From Arthrobacter rhizophilus (lineage in GTDB: Bacteria; Actinomycetota; Actinomycetes; Actinomycetales; Micrococcaceae), in NCBI RefSeq assembly GCF_026241105.1, contig NZ_JAPFFT010000016.1, forward strand, positions 48,290-112,289: 64,000 nt of DNA, read 5' to 3'. Position numbers and translations under genes: made by a program. Under the pieces are notes generated by a model that ran no database searches, was not told the DNA's origin, and worked only from the letters and a program-made list of their open reading frames with translations. Numbering within the stretch: position 1 is the stretch's first letter; every line of letters begins with the position of its first letter. This document shows positions 52,628-61,559 of the stretch, in pieces.

Positions 52628-52930
52628 CTAATGAGCGTCTAACCTTGAGGTCGGGCCAGGATCACCCGGGTGGGGTTCGAGGCTGTGGATTGTTATCTCC
52701 ATGAATTGGGAGAGTGGGAGCGAGTCCAGAGCGGTAACGAGCGCGGCAACATTGGGTTCACGCCAGAGGCACCAGTTGCCCCAGTAACCTGGTGTTCGCC
52801 ACGCTCGCAGCAGTTCGCCTGAACCGGCAAGTTCTTTGGATCGGGCGCGTTCGGCCCGGACAAGCGCATCCAGACTATCTCGGTCAATGTGTTCTGGAAT
52901 CGAGATGACAGCAGTAGTTAGAAACTCCAT
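52628..52930 (-). CDS. Muconolactone delta-isomerase-like protein
   Basis: This 100-residue ferredoxin-like protein ('MEFLTTAVISIPEHIDRDSL', 'RTPGYWGNWCLWREPN', 'LDSLPLSQFMEITIHSLEPHP') fits the MIase (CatC-like) family. CatC isomerises muconolactone in the beta-ketoadipate pathway. No other pathway genes are nearby, so the physiological substrate is open. AAGGAGACC precedes the ATG at 52930. Confidence 0.8.
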   Translation of the reverse strand: MEFLTTAVISIPEHIDRDSLDALVRAERARSKELAGSGELLRAWRTPGYWGNWCLWREPNVAALVTALDSLPLSQFMEITIHSLEPHPGDPGPTSRLDAH

Positions 52931-53101
52931 GGTCTCCTTAAAGTTCTCGATGAGCATGTGGCACTTCTGATCCCTTGACGGCCTTTTGACGTGTTGCGCA
53001 GACGAACTCTGACAGCTTCTGACCACGACCGGTCGGGTGCCGTGTGAAAGGGAGTCTCGGGCCGCCACATTTGCCTGCGCGGCGACCCGGATTCAGGGCG
53101 G

Positions 53102-54595
53102 TTAATCTGCGTAGGGGTCTGCGATGCTGATGTACTGGGTGGTGGTGTATTCGGCGATGCCTTCAGAGCCGCCTTCGCGGCCAAGGCCGGACTGCTTGAC
53201 GCCGCCGAAGGGCGCTGCCGCGTTGGAAATGACGCCGGCGTTGAAGCCGACCATGCCGAATTCGATTTGTTCGGCCACGCGCAGGAGCCGGTTGAAGTCG
53301 CGGCTGTACACGTAGGAAGCGAGGCCGTATTCGGAGGCGTTGGCCAGGCGGATGGCGTCTTCCTCCGTAGCGAAGGTGGTGACGGGTGCGACCGGCCCGA
53401 AGATTTCCTCGCCCAGGATCGCGGCGTCGTTCGGTACGTTTCCCAGAACGGTGGGCTGGTAGAAGTAGCCGGGGCCGTCCACGGGTGCGCCGCCGGTGAG
53501 CGCGGTGGCTCCAGCGTCGACCGCCGCGGCCACCAGGGCGTGCACGTCGTCGCGGGCCCCGGCGTCGATCAGTGGGCCCACCTGCGTGTCGGGGTCGGTG
53601 CCCCGGCCGGTGGCCAGGGCACCCATGGCTGCAGCGAACTTGGCCGTGAACTCTGCTGCAACGGATTTCTGGACCAGGAACCGGTTCGCGGCAGTGCAGG
53701 CTTCGCCCATGTTCCGCATTTTGGCGGCCATGGCACCTTCGACGGCCTTGTCCAGGTCTGCGTCCTCGAAGACGATGAAGGGTGCGTTGCCGCCGAGTTC
53801 CATGGAGGTCCGCAGGACGTTCTGGGCGGCGTCCGCCATGAGGCGTTTGCCGACCGGGGTGGAGCCGGTGAAGGAGACCTTCCGCAACCGGGAGTCCTTC
53901 AAGAGCGGTCCGGAGATGCCAGACGCTGACGAGGAGGCGACGACGTTGAGGACCCCGGCGGGCAGGCCGGCGTCGAGCATGGTCTGGGCGAAGTACTGAG
54001 CCGTGAGGGGTGTGAGTTTGGCGGGTTTGAGGACCATGGTGCAGCCGGCTGCGATGGCGGGGGCTACTTTGCGGGTGGCCATGGCCAGCGGGAAGTTCCA
54101 GGGGGTGATGAGCAGGCAGGGGCCGACGGGTTTGTGCTGGACGAGGATCTTGTTTTTGCCTTCGGGGGTGGTGAGGTAGCGGCCGTAGTCGCGGACTGTT
54201 TCTTCGGAGAACCAGCGCAGGAACTCGGCCCCGTAGGCGACCTCGCCGCGGGCTTCGGCCAGCGGTTTGCCCATTTCCAGGGTCATGAGCAGGGCGAAGT
54301 CCTCCGCCCGGGCGGTCACCAGGTCAAAGGCGCGGCGCAGGATCTCGGCCCGCACCCTCGGCGCGGTCCGCGCCCACGACGCCTGCACGGCGTCGGCCGC
54401 GTCGAGGGCGGCAACCGCGTCCCCGCTGGTAGCCGAGGCGAGGGTGGCGAGAACCTCGCCCGTAGCGGGATCATGCACCTCGAACGTACCGCCGTCGGAC
54501 GCGTCCCGCCACTCACCATTGATGAGCAGGCCGGTGGGCACGGACGCGAGCAGGGACGCCTCCCGTGCGGGAGAGAGGACTGTGGACGTCGTCAT
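53102..54595 (-). CDS. gabD: Succinate-semialdehyde dehydrogenase (NAD(P)-dependent)
   Basis: This 497-residue aldehyde dehydrogenase has the cofactor motif 'FTGSTPVGKRL', the catalytic Glu in 'MELGGNAPFIVFEDADLDKA' and the catalytic Cys in 'NMGEACTAANRF'. The whole-length pattern matches GabD/SSADH. It oxidises succinate semialdehyde to succinate in the 4-aminobutyrate route. TAAGGAGACC precedes the start. It is in the same direction as the E1/E2 genes, 190 bp downstream of the E2 gene, and is probably co-regulated. Confidence 0.88.
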   Translation of the reverse strand: MTTSTVLSPAREASLLASVPTGLLINGEWRDASDGGTFEVHDPATGEVLATLASATSGDAVAALDAADAVQASWARTAPRVRAEILRRAFDLVTARAEDFALLMTLEMGKPLAEARGEVAYGAEFLRWFSEETVRDYGRYLTTPEGKNKILVQHKPVGPCLLITPWNFPLAMATRKVAPAIAAGCTMVLKPAKLTPLTAQYFAQTMLDAGLPAGVLNVVASSSASGISGPLLKDSRLRKVSFTGSTPVGKRLMADAAQNVLRTSMELGGNAPFIVFEDADLDKAVEGAMAAKMRNMGEACTAANRFLVQKSVAAEFTAKFAAAMGALATGRGTDPDTQVGPLIDAGARDDVHALVAAAVDAGATALTGGAPVDGPGYFYQPTVLGNVPNDAAILGEEIFGPVAPVTTFATEEDAIRLANASEYGLASYVYSRDFNRLLRVAEQIEFGMVGFNAGVISNAAAPFGGVKQSGLGREGGSEGIAEYTTTQYISIADPYAD

Positions 54596-54785
54596 ATCAA
54601 GGTCTCCTTAAAAAACTTTTCGTGATCAGAGGTGTCAATAGCTGGCGGCATCGACGCCGCCGGCTGCTTTTTGTTGGTCCTCGGCGTGGGTCAAGCCGAC
54701 GACCAGGCACGCAACTTCCTTTCCGGCTCGGACCGAACAGCGGGGGCGCAGCGTATGTGCTGCTGCTTCTCCGGGCGGTGCCGGA

Positions 54786-56159
54786 TCAAATAAGGATGGC
54801 CAGCGGATTTTCCATGCAGGTCTTGAAGGCATTCATCCATTGGGCGGCTACTGCACCGTCAATGACCCGGTGGTCGGCGGACAGGGTGCAGGTCATCATG
54901 GTCGCGACTGCAAGTTTCCCGTCCGTGACGACTGCCCGGGGCTCGGCGGCACCAACGGCCAGGATCGCTGACTGCGGTGGGTTCAATATGGCCGAGAACT
55001 GCTTGGTTCCGAACATGCCAAGATTGGTGACGGAGAAGCTGCCGCCCGTGAGTTCGTCCTGGCGGATCTTGCCGGTCTTCGCCCGCTCGACGAAGTCCCC
55101 GATGGTGACGCTGACGCTGCTAAGTGAACTGGAATCGACGTTCCTCACCACGGGTGTGAGCAGCCCTCCATCGACGGCGATGGCTACCGAAATGTCCGCG
55201 GAACTGAATTGAAGCTGCGCTTCATCGGTCCAGACTACGTTGGCCTGCGGGACGTCGCGAAGGGCAAGCCCCCCTGCCTTGACGACGAGATCGTTGACGG
55301 TGATTTTCCGGCTTGAAGACTCATTGATCTGCTTGCGCAGTGTCATGAGATCATCCATCCGGACGTCTGCCGTCAAGTAGAAATGCGGCACCGTGCTCTT
55401 GGATTCGGTCAGGCGCCGTGCAATGGCGCGGCGCATTTTTGTGTGCGGGATGCTGGATGTTCCGGCAGCTGTGGCCTGCTGCACGGGCGGAGCCGGCGTT
55501 GCTTGGGGCTCCGCCTGCTGCGTGGATGACGGCATGGCGACGCCCGGGGCAGCCGGGGTCTGGGGTTGCCGGGATTGGGCGGTGATTGCTTGCTCTACGT
55601 CGCGGCGGATGATCCTCCCGCCCGGGCCGGTACCGGTGAGGACGCTTACATCCAACTGGTTCTCCTGGGCCATTCGGCGGGCCAAGGGGGAGCTGAAGAT
55701 GCGGCCGTTGTGGTCGCTGCTGGTGTGAACGGGGGCGAGCACCGAGGGCGGGGCGTCGGCGCGTTCGCGACTGCCGGGGGCTTCCACGACGGGGGTGTTG
55801 GTTTCCACGGACTCTGCGGGTGTGGTCTCGGCCGGGACGGCTAATCCGGGGGTTGCCGCAGCGGTGCCTGCATCCGTCCCGACGCTTTCAAGGAGCGAGG
55901 CAACCTGTGCGTCGGTTTCGCCGGATCCTTGGATGATGAGGATCGGGGTGCCGACGTCGACGCTGGTCCCTTCACCTACGAGCAGCCTGGCTATGACCCC
56001 GTCGGCTTCGGCCTCGATTTCGATTGTGGCTTTTTCGGTTTCAACTTCGGCTATCGCGTCGCCGGCGGCTACTGTGTCCCCTTCCTTTTTGAGCCACGTG
56101 GACAGCGTCGCTTCCATGGCATTCGCCATAACTTCGGGCATGTTCATCAATGCGGGCAT
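54786..56159 (-). CDS. Dihydrolipoamide acyltransferase (E2)
   Basis: This 457-residue E2 has three parts. The N-terminal lipoyl domain (about 1-76) has the lipoyl Lys in 'VETEKATIEIEAE'. The peripheral-subunit-binding domain (about 150-190) reads 'SPLARRMAQENQLDVSVLTG'. The catalytic core has 'SADHRVIDGAVAAQW' (HRxxDG) near the end. Pro/Ala/Thr-rich linkers connect them. It transfers the acyl group from E1 to CoA in a 2-oxoacid or acetoin dehydrogenase complex. It starts 34 bp after the E1 stop. Confidence 0.92.
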   Translation of the reverse strand: MPALMNMPEVMANAMEATLSTWLKKEGDTVAAGDAIAEVETEKATIEIEAEADGVIARLLVGEGTSVDVGTPILIIQGSGETDAQVASLLESVGTDAGTAAATPGLAVPAETTPAESVETNTPVVEAPGSRERADAPPSVLAPVHTSSDHNGRIFSSPLARRMAQENQLDVSVLTGTGPGGRIIRRDVEQAITAQSRQPQTPAAPGVAMPSSTQQAEPQATPAPPVQQATAAGTSSIPHTKMRRAIARRLTESKSTVPHFYLTADVRMDDLMTLRKQINESSSRKITVNDLVVKAGGLALRDVPQANVVWTDEAQLQFSSADISVAIAVDGGLLTPVVRNVDSSSLSSVSVTIGDFVERAKTGKIRQDELTGGSFSVTNLGMFGTKQFSAILNPPQSAILAVGAAEPRAVVTDGKLAVATMMTCTLSADHRVIDGAVAAQWMNAFKTCMENPLAILI

Positions 56160-56193
56160 TTCTTATCTCCCAGTTATGTCTTGGACGCCGGAC

Positions 56194-58401
56194 CTAGAGG
56201 CCCTGGCCGTCTTTCATGGACTGCAGCGCTGCTGAGACTTCGGGCTTCCCGGCGAACGCTGCACGTTCCAGGACCTTGGAGATGCTGGGAGAGGCTTCCC
56301 CGCCGGTGACCCTCTGGATTGGCTGGTCGAGGTAGTCAAAGTACCGGCGCTGGATTTCATCGCTGAGCCAGCCCCCATAAGAGGTGCCTAGGGCGCCCTG
56401 CTCGACAATGAGGACATTGTTGGTTTTCTTGATGCTCTCCCCGATGGCATCCCAGTCGATGCTGGCGCGGTCAAGCCAGCGCAGATCAACGACGTCAGCG
56501 TCGACTCCGGCTTCATTGACCGCTTCCAGGGACGGCAAGGTCATGGCACCGTAGGTGAGGACAGTGAGGTCATTGCCAGTGCGGCGAATGGCGGCTTTGC
56601 CGAAAGGGATCTGGTAGTCGAAGTCGTCGACGGGCAACTGGCCCGTGCTCGTGTACAGGTCAACGTGCTCGATAACGACGACGGGGTCCTTCAGTGTCAG
56701 TGCGGCGTTCATCAGTCCGACGTAGTCGAATGGTGTCGAGGGCGCGACAATCCGCCATCCGGGCGAGGTGGCGAACATGCCGGCCGGGTCCATGGAGTGT
56801 TGTGAGCCGTAACCGGTGCCCATGGCGACTTTGGACCGGAGGACTAGGGGCATTTCGCCGGTGCCGCCGAACATGTGCCGCGCCTTGGCTATTTGGTTGA
56901 AGATTTGGTCCCCGGCAACCCACATGAAATCGGCGTACATGAATTCAATGACGGAAGTGAAGCGGCCGTCCATGGCCATGCCGCCTGCCAGGCCGGCAAA
57001 GGCGTTTTCGCTGATGGGCGTGCCCAGGACGCGCTCAGGGTGCGCGTCTTTTAGTCCGCGGGTGGCACCGTTCGTTCCACCCTTGAGCCGGTGGACGTCT
57101 TCGCCCATGACGACGATGGACTTGTCCGCATCCATGCGGGCCTGCATGACGTCAGCGACGGCATCGATGAATTTTCCGTGCTTCAAGGTTCCCGAGAAGG
57201 ATGACTCCTCTTCCGTCCTGACGGAATCCAGTTCTGTGAGGTCCCCGCGGATACCCACGTCGACGAAAGACGGGTCCGGCCACAGGGCCGGGCGGATACG
57301 GCGTTTGCCGGCCTTGCCCTCAGGATCCTGTTCCGTGAGCTCGGCTACAGCGAGGCTGCATGCGGCCTTGATCCGGTCCGTCATCTCAGCGATAACTTTC
57401 TCGTCCAGGTGGCCGAGTTTCTTCAGCTCACTGGCAACCCGGAGAATCGGGTCACGCTCACGCCATGCCTTCTCTTCTTCTTTGCTGCGGTAACCGAAGG
57501 CGCTGCCGGGAAAAGGCCCGTTCTGGTGGAAGTAGCGGTAGACCTCCGCTTCGATGACTGCCGGGCCACCGCCGCTTCGCATGTGCTCGGTGGCCTGTTC
57601 CATGGCCAGGTGCACCGCGAGTGGATCCATGCCGTCGACCCGCCAGGATCGGATTCCGAAACCGGGGCCGCGGCCCGAGAGGCGCGGTTCACCCGTCACC
57701 TCGGAGACGTGGGTGGAAACGGCATAGAGGTTGTTTTCAATAAAGAAACAAAGGGGCAGCTTCCAGGCGGCCGCCAGGTTCATGGTTTCCAGGACGGATC
57801 CAATGTTGGTTGCACCATCGCCGAAGTAGGAAACGGTGACGTCGGTCCCTGCGTCGGCTGTGGCGGAATGCTGTTGCGCCCAGGCGTTACCGGCTGCCAA
57901 TGGGACACCGCCCCCGACGATGGCGTTGGTGCCCAACGCGCCGGCCTCCATCCATTGCAAATGCATGGAGCCGCCGCGGCCGTGGCTGAAGCCCTGGTCG
58001 AGGCCGAGAATTTCCGCGAGCGTCCGTTGCAGATACGCCTGTACGTCCGGGGAAACGGGGTTGACGGGGTCGATGCGACCGCCGTTGCCGCGGGCCAGGT
58101 GAGCCAAGCCTTTGGCAAGAAATTGGTGATGCCCTCGGTGGGAGCCGTTAACGCCGTCTGTCGTGCGCAGGTTCACAATGGACCCTACTGCCCCGCCTTC
58201 CTGTCCGATGCTGGAGTGCGCGGGGCCGTGGACGAGGCCTTCTGCTGCAAGTTCGAGTACGGATTCCTCGAAGGAGCGGATGATCTGCATTTGGACGAGC
58301 ATGGTTTTCAGGAGAGCAGGGTCTGCCTTTTTCCAGTCTTGGTCAGTAGTGCTCAGCTCGACCCAGTCAACATTGGGGGTCAGCGGTGTTTGGCGGGTCA
58401 T
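56194..58401 (-). CDS. Fused E1 alpha-beta 2-oxoacid dehydrogenase
   Basis: This 735-residue protein joins both E1 subunits. The alpha half (about 25-345) has the thiamine diphosphate motif 'GDGATNIGSVLETMNLAAAW' ending in 'ENN'. The beta half (about 400-735) has 'GEDVHRLKGGTNGATRGL', 'PISENAFAGLAGGMAM' and the transketolase C-terminal domain. It decarboxylates a 2-oxoacid or cleaves a diketone such as acetoin. No E3 gene is in the window, so E3 must be shared. The ATG at 58401 follows TGAGGACATACC. A GntR operator lies at 58474. Confidence 0.92.
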   Translation of the reverse strand: MTRQTPLTPNVDWVELSTTDQDWKKADPALLKTMLVQMQIIRSFEESVLELAAEGLVHGPAHSSIGQEGGAVGSIVNLRTTDGVNGSHRGHHQFLAKGLAHLARGNGGRIDPVNPVSPDVQAYLQRTLAEILGLDQGFSHGRGGSMHLQWMEAGALGTNAIVGGGVPLAAGNAWAQQHSATADAGTDVTVSYFGDGATNIGSVLETMNLAAAWKLPLCFFIENNLYAVSTHVSEVTGEPRLSGRGPGFGIRSWRVDGMDPLAVHLAMEQATEHMRSGGGPAVIEAEVYRYFHQNGPFPGSAFGYRSKEEEKAWRERDPILRVASELKKLGHLDEKVIAEMTDRIKAACSLAVAELTEQDPEGKAGKRRIRPALWPDPSFVDVGIRGDLTELDSVRTEEESSFSGTLKHGKFIDAVADVMQARMDADKSIVVMGEDVHRLKGGTNGATRGLKDAHPERVLGTPISENAFAGLAGGMAMDGRFTSVIEFMYADFMWVAGDQIFNQIAKARHMFGGTGEMPLVLRSKVAMGTGYGSQHSMDPAGMFATSPGWRIVAPSTPFDYVGLMNAALTLKDPVVVIEHVDLYTSTGQLPVDDFDYQIPFGKAAIRRTGNDLTVLTYGAMTLPSLEAVNEAGVDADVVDLRWLDRASIDWDAIGESIKKTNNVLIVEQGALGTSYGGWLSDEIQRRYFDYLDQPIQRVTGGEASPSISKVLERAAFAGKPEVSAALQSMKDGQGL

Positions 58402-58942
58402 TGGTATGTCCTCAGATTGATGTCGCTGCTGTGCGACGTGATTCCGGTCACTTGCATCTAGACTAGCCCAACCATTGGATCCAATTAAAGCTCCAAAAGC
58501 GACAAATGTGCTTGCTCAAGGGTACCTTTGGGCGCCATATGAGAGACCATGGATCCATTACTCGAAGATGGGAATTGACGGCGGTTGGCGGGTTTGCGGG
58601 GCGAATGGCCTGGAGGCGCCGGTTTTTTTGTCGTCCGAGAGGAGATCCGCATCACCAGTTGTTACGTTCCCGGACGCCTGCAACTGAGTATGGCTTCCGC
58701 TACGCCGGGGAGCGAAATGGGTTCCTCGCCAACCCGGATAGCTAGGCTCACCGATGGTTTCTCAAGAAGGAGCCCTGCCTTGGGCCGGGCGCATCAGGAC
58801 GCGCATTCGAGTAGGTCGTCATGGACAAGTGCCAGCTCCTTGGCCCCGAGTGGATAACATCCATTCTCGTGACGCATGCCGAGAAGCCGAAGGTGGGCCT
58901 AGTAGCGGATCATGACGGAAGCGGCCGAGCATCATCTTCCGC
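58402..58942. other. Gap upstream of the E1 operon
   Basis: No gene is supported in these 541 bp. It contains the E1 promoter and two TGGATCCA-type palindromes (58474 and 58549). The stretch from about 58560 to 58940 has only short open frames without bias. Confidence 0.6.
58474..58485 (-). promoter_or_regulatory. GntR operator at the E1 promoter
   Basis: ATTGGATCCAAT is a perfect 12-bp palindrome, 73 bp upstream of the E1 start. Read on the minus strand, TTGGAT followed 18 bp later by TAGATG could be the -35 and -10, so the site would overlap the promoter. A related ATGGATCCAT lies at 58549-58558. Confidence 0.6.
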
Positions 58943-59599
58943 TCATGGGGAGCTGAAGATATGCGGGTGGTTTGCGAGCTCCAACCGGGTCCTCCGGATG
59001 TGGCCAAGCAGAACCCGCTGCGCTTCTTCGACGTCGCGCCGCCAGATCGCTTCGACCAGCAATCTGTGTTCGCTCTCGATGATCCACCGCCGTTCACGCC
59101 CCATCAACCCAGTAAAGGCGCGGCGATATTGCTGGGTGGTGTTCCAGAATCTGACAACCATGCTGTGCATGGACGGCATGCTCGCACCCTCATATGTAAG
59201 CAGGTGGAACTCGCGGTCGAGCCTAAGGAATTTTTCGATGTCGTCGTCGGCCTCGATGGAGTGCATTAACGTCTCTAGCCGTGAAACGGTTTCGTCGGTG
59301 AGGTTCGGTATGCTCTCCGCCAGTAGCAACGGTTCGATGCACTCCCGGATCTTATAGATCTCCACGCATTCTTCCAGGTTCAGTTTCGAAACCCAGGCCC
59401 CTGAGTTTGCCTTGAGCGTGACGAGCCCCTCGGACTCCAAGATCCGCAAAGCTTCGCGCACAGGCAAGCGACTAGCGCCAAATTGCTCCGCTATCTCTTC
59501 CTGACGGATCCGCTGGCCAGGAGCCAGTTCACCCGTCAGCACGGCGCTGTGAATGCTGTCTGCAATTCTCCGGCTTGCGACTTTGCCTCGACTAACCAT
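58943..59599 (-). CDS. FadR-subfamily GntR regulator (FCD domain)
   Basis: This 218-residue regulator has a GntR winged helix (about 8-72, 'PGQRIRQEEIAEQFGASRLPVREALRILESEGLV') and a C-terminal FCD domain. The metal-binding His and Asp are visible in 'LDREFHLLTY' and 'SEHRLLVEAI'. FCD regulators sense carboxylates. It is encoded directly upstream of the E1/E2/gabD group on the same strand and most likely controls it in response to a pathway acid. Confidence 0.9.
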   Translation of the reverse strand: MVSRGKVASRRIADSIHSAVLTGELAPGQRIRQEEIAEQFGASRLPVREALRILESEGLVTLKANSGAWVSKLNLEECVEIYKIRECIEPLLLAESIPNLTDETVSRLETLMHSIEADDDIEKFLRLDREFHLLTYEGASMPSMHSMVVRFWNTTQQYRRAFTGLMGRERRWIIESEHRLLVEAIWRRDVEEAQRVLLGHIRRTRLELANHPHIFSSP

Positions 59600-59748
59600 T
59601 TCGAGATTCTCCTCCGCAAATCAATCATGTGGACGACATCGCCGCCACCGCGATCAGAGCGGTACGAACTGCCCGCCTTGACGTTGCAACTGCCCGCTGC
59701 TCCCCATCAGCTGCTGCAGGATAGAGTACTTCCTAACGTACAGCAGTG

Positions 59749-59760
59749 ATTGGATCCATA
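59749..59760 (-). promoter_or_regulatory. GntR operator upstream of its own gene
   Basis: ATTGGATCCATA contains the same TGGATCCA core (59751-59758) as the sites at 58474 and 58549, here about 150 bp before the GntR start. This suggests autoregulation. Confidence 0.5.
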
Positions 59761-59819
59761 ATAACGAGAGGGGAGGACAGTTGCCACTGATGCCCGAGAA
59801 AGGGTTCCGATACGCGCGG

Positions 59820-60467
59820 CTAAATCTGCCCACGATCTGTCTCGCCCGCAGTTGGGGATGCAGGCCCCGCATCCTGTTCTTTCAATCCGAGTCCTGAAAG
59901 TTGAATTGGAACCGGACGCGGCGCGGACTTCCCAATGGGAACCGTCTTTTCCTCGTCCGGCACGGAGGGATCGGGATAGAACTCGCCCTGTAGCTTGGCT
60001 ACATGGTCCGAATTGAGTGCGACGAGTTGTCCAAGCTCGCGTTCGGTCTGTTCAAGCCTCATCATCAACTGCGTCTGGTAGTCCAGATGCGTGGCAATCA
60101 GTCCTGCCGCCGCCTGCCGCCGCCCATCATTCTCGGCCTGAAGCTGTTGAAGCCAAGACCCTAGCCAGGAAGAAACTATTCCGTCGGCGAAATCGTATGA
60201 GTCTTCATCCAGGGTTCCCCGCTTGTGGGCTTCAACTAGGATCCGGATCAGCTCATTTTCAAATCCTGCCCGTTTCTCGTCTGTATTCGGAAGCGGAGCC
60301 GTCGATGAGTACGGGCTCGGTGTAAGCGTGTCCGGGTGCGAAATACGCGAGGCAACGAACGTCGGATCAGTCAGATCCGCCCCGCTCAACCCCTGTCGAG
60401 TCAGATTGGTTCCGTCAGGCCGTGGGCGGGAAGATAAGCGCCTTCTTAGAAAAAAGGGAGTGTTCAT
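59820..60467 (-). CDS. Hypothetical protein, 215 aa
   Basis: This soluble protein has a disordered N-terminus ('MNTPFFLRRRLSSRPRPDG'), a helical middle (about 62-165, with 'AAAGLIATHLDYQTQLMMRLEQTERELG') and a Pro-rich end. GGAGACCAAATC precedes the ATG at 60467, resembling the leaders of the two neighbouring small genes. It looks like a gene of a plasmid or integrated element. No family is recognised. Confidence 0.65.
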   Translation of the reverse strand: MNTPFFLRRRLSSRPRPDGTNLTRQGLSGADLTDPTFVASRISHPDTLTPSPYSSTAPLPNTDEKRAGFENELIRILVEAHKRGTLDEDSYDFADGIVSSWLGSWLQQLQAENDGRRQAAAGLIATHLDYQTQLMMRLEQTERELGQLVALNSDHVAKLQGEFYPDPSVPDEEKTVPIGKSAPRPVPIQLSGLGLKEQDAGPASPTAGETDRGQI

Positions 60468-60580
60468 GATTTGGTCTCCGTTGCTGAGGTTTTTGGGGGT
60501 AGTTGGTAATACGGGCTTTGGGGCGGCGGGGTGCAACGTTGTGGGAGCGGACGGATTCAGCGGTCAGCTCACTTAACGGG

Positions 60581-60802
60581 TCAAGTGGACGCAAGGCTAA
60601 ATGGAAACGGCCCTGGTACCGCTGGGCGCTGGCCGCAGCCGGGGATGCCGGCGTGTTGCCGCAAGCGGGCATATGGACGCGAATTCTTCGTTCGAAGTGG
60701 AACCGAACGACGCAGCGTCGCCTGTGCTTTCTCCGGCAGTCGCCGTAGATAGAAGGAGTCCAGGGGATCAGTGTTCTTCCTGACGGCGTTTCGGCTAGGC
60801 AT
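60581..60802 (-). CDS. Possible small basic protein, 73 aa
   Basis: This Arg/Lys-rich frame ('MPSRNAVRKNTDPLDSFYLR') has an ATG that overlaps the end of the upstream zinc-ribbon gene by 8 bp. Coupled translation is plausible. The C-terminal half looks less convincing. No family is recognised. Confidence 0.4.
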   Translation of the reverse strand: MPSRNAVRKNTDPLDSFYLRRLPEKAQATLRRSVPLRTKNSRPYARLRQHAGIPGCGQRPAVPGPFPFSLAST

Positions 60803-61040
60803 GATGACCAGCTCCGTTCGCCTCGGATATCTTTGTCTGGCTCGTAAGATGCCATCCGCGGCAGTGTTCACATTTGTATCCGCGGATGACCTGCCATCCG
60901 CATTCCAGCCCGTTGGTCGAGGCCAGTGATCGCCGCTGCCGGGCATGGTTCAGGGACAATCGGACATCTTTGCGTTCGCGGAGGCGCTGTTTGCCCGTCT
61001 GCAGACAAACAGGCCAACGATGTGCTGAGGAACTTTTCAT
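60795..61040 (-). CDS. Small zinc-ribbon-like basic protein
   Basis: This 81-residue basic protein has the end motif 'GYKCEHCRGWHLTSQ', a half zinc-ribbon found in many actinobacterial phage and plasmid proteins, and an upstream 'CLQTGKQRLRERKDV'. AAGGAG lies 11 bp before the ATG at 61040. A 30-bp upstream repeat is shared with the gene at 61161. Confidence 0.6.
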   Translation of the reverse strand: MKSSSAHRWPVCLQTGKQRLRERKDVRLSLNHARQRRSLASTNGLECGWQVIRGYKCEHCRGWHLTSQTKISEANGAGHHA

Positions 61041-61072
61041 GATTGGGGGTGCTCCTTGCTGATTTCTGCCGT

Positions 61073-61102
61073 GCCGGAATAGCCCGGTAACAGGACATAC
61101 GG
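61073..61102 (-). promoter_or_regulatory. 30-bp promoter-like repeat, copy 1
   Basis: The block from GCCGGAATAGCCCGG to ACATACGG is almost identical (29 of 30) to 61406-61435. Both copies lie 32 bp upstream of a small gene's ATG on the minus strand, so this is probably a shared promoter or operator. Confidence 0.7.
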
Positions 61103-61113
61103 AAAAACCGCAC

Positions 61114-61153
61114 GGAAAAGGGGCCGCACCCATGGCGGGTACGGCCCCTTTCC
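61114..61153 (-). terminator. Hairpin after the 70-aa gene
   Basis: GGAAAAGGGGCCG (61114-61126) pairs with CGGCCCCTTTCC (61142-61153), with ACCC/CGGGT partly pairing inside. It is positioned as the terminator of the gene at 61161-61373. Confidence 0.75.
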
Positions 61154-61160
61154 GGTTGCC

Positions 61161-61373
61161 TTACTTCTGGCCGGAGCCGCCCTTCCGGGCGCCGGCGGCG
61201 CCCGTTTCAGAGCGCATTCTGGAAGCCCTCTCAGCCTCTTCACGCTTTGCCAACGCCTTGGCCTGGTCCCAAGTAGTGGCGGTATTGGAGGGCTGCTGCC
61301 CCGGTGCCGTCGAAAGGGTGGTGATGATGGCCGCCGCAGCGCCCACCTGCTTTGCTTTATCTTTCCAATTCAT
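61161..61373 (-). CDS. Small hypothetical protein, 70 aa
   Basis: This protein has an N-terminal amphipathic or hydrophobic stretch ('MNWKDKAKQVGAAAAIITTL') and a charged helical middle ('ATTWDQAKALAKREEAERAS'). AAGGAG lies 11 bp upstream of the ATG at 61373, in the same arrangement as at 61040. The 30-bp repeat copy 2 is its likely promoter. No family is recognised. Confidence 0.6.
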   Translation of the reverse strand: MNWKDKAKQVGAAAAIITTLSTAPGQQPSNTATTWDQAKALAKREEAERASRMRSETGAAGARKGGSGQK

Positions 61374-61405
61374 GATTGGCGTAACTCCTTGGCTGGTTCT
61401 CACGA

Positions 61406-61435
61406 GCCGGAATAGCCCGGTAATAGGACATACGG
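61406..61435 (-). promoter_or_regulatory. 30-bp promoter-like repeat, copy 2
   Basis: This is the second copy of the block at 61073-61102, differing at one position (AAT in place of AAC), placed the same distance from its gene. Confidence 0.7.
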
Positions 61436-61474
61436 GGAAAACACCAGATAGGGGGGGCTATGACAGGTTGGAAT

Positions 61475-61503
61475 GGCCCCGGTAGGACGGTCCTTCCGGG
61501 GCC
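61475..61503. terminator. GGCCCCGG stem-loop
   Basis: GGCCCCGG (61475-61482) pairs with CCGGGGCC (61496-61503), and inside it AGGAC pairs with GTCCT. It is a strong hairpin next to the resolvase relic and may end transcription from either side. Confidence 0.65.
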
Positions 61504-61559
61504 TGAAATACTTGACACAACCATTCCCCAGTGTCCCGTTCCTTGGGACTGGAACACTT

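Noticed and set aside
54635..54785. Possible gene between E2 and gabD
   Set aside because: Only a short frame ending 'GGVDAASY' is seen, with no start or family. I treat it as intergenic.
57409..58461. Plus-strand 350-codon frame opposite the E1 gene
   Set aside because: It lies wholly antisense to the E1 alpha half, with no family resemblance.
60415..60855. Overlapping minus-strand frame of 146 codons
   Set aside because: It overlaps better supported small genes and its composition is that of a shadow frame.
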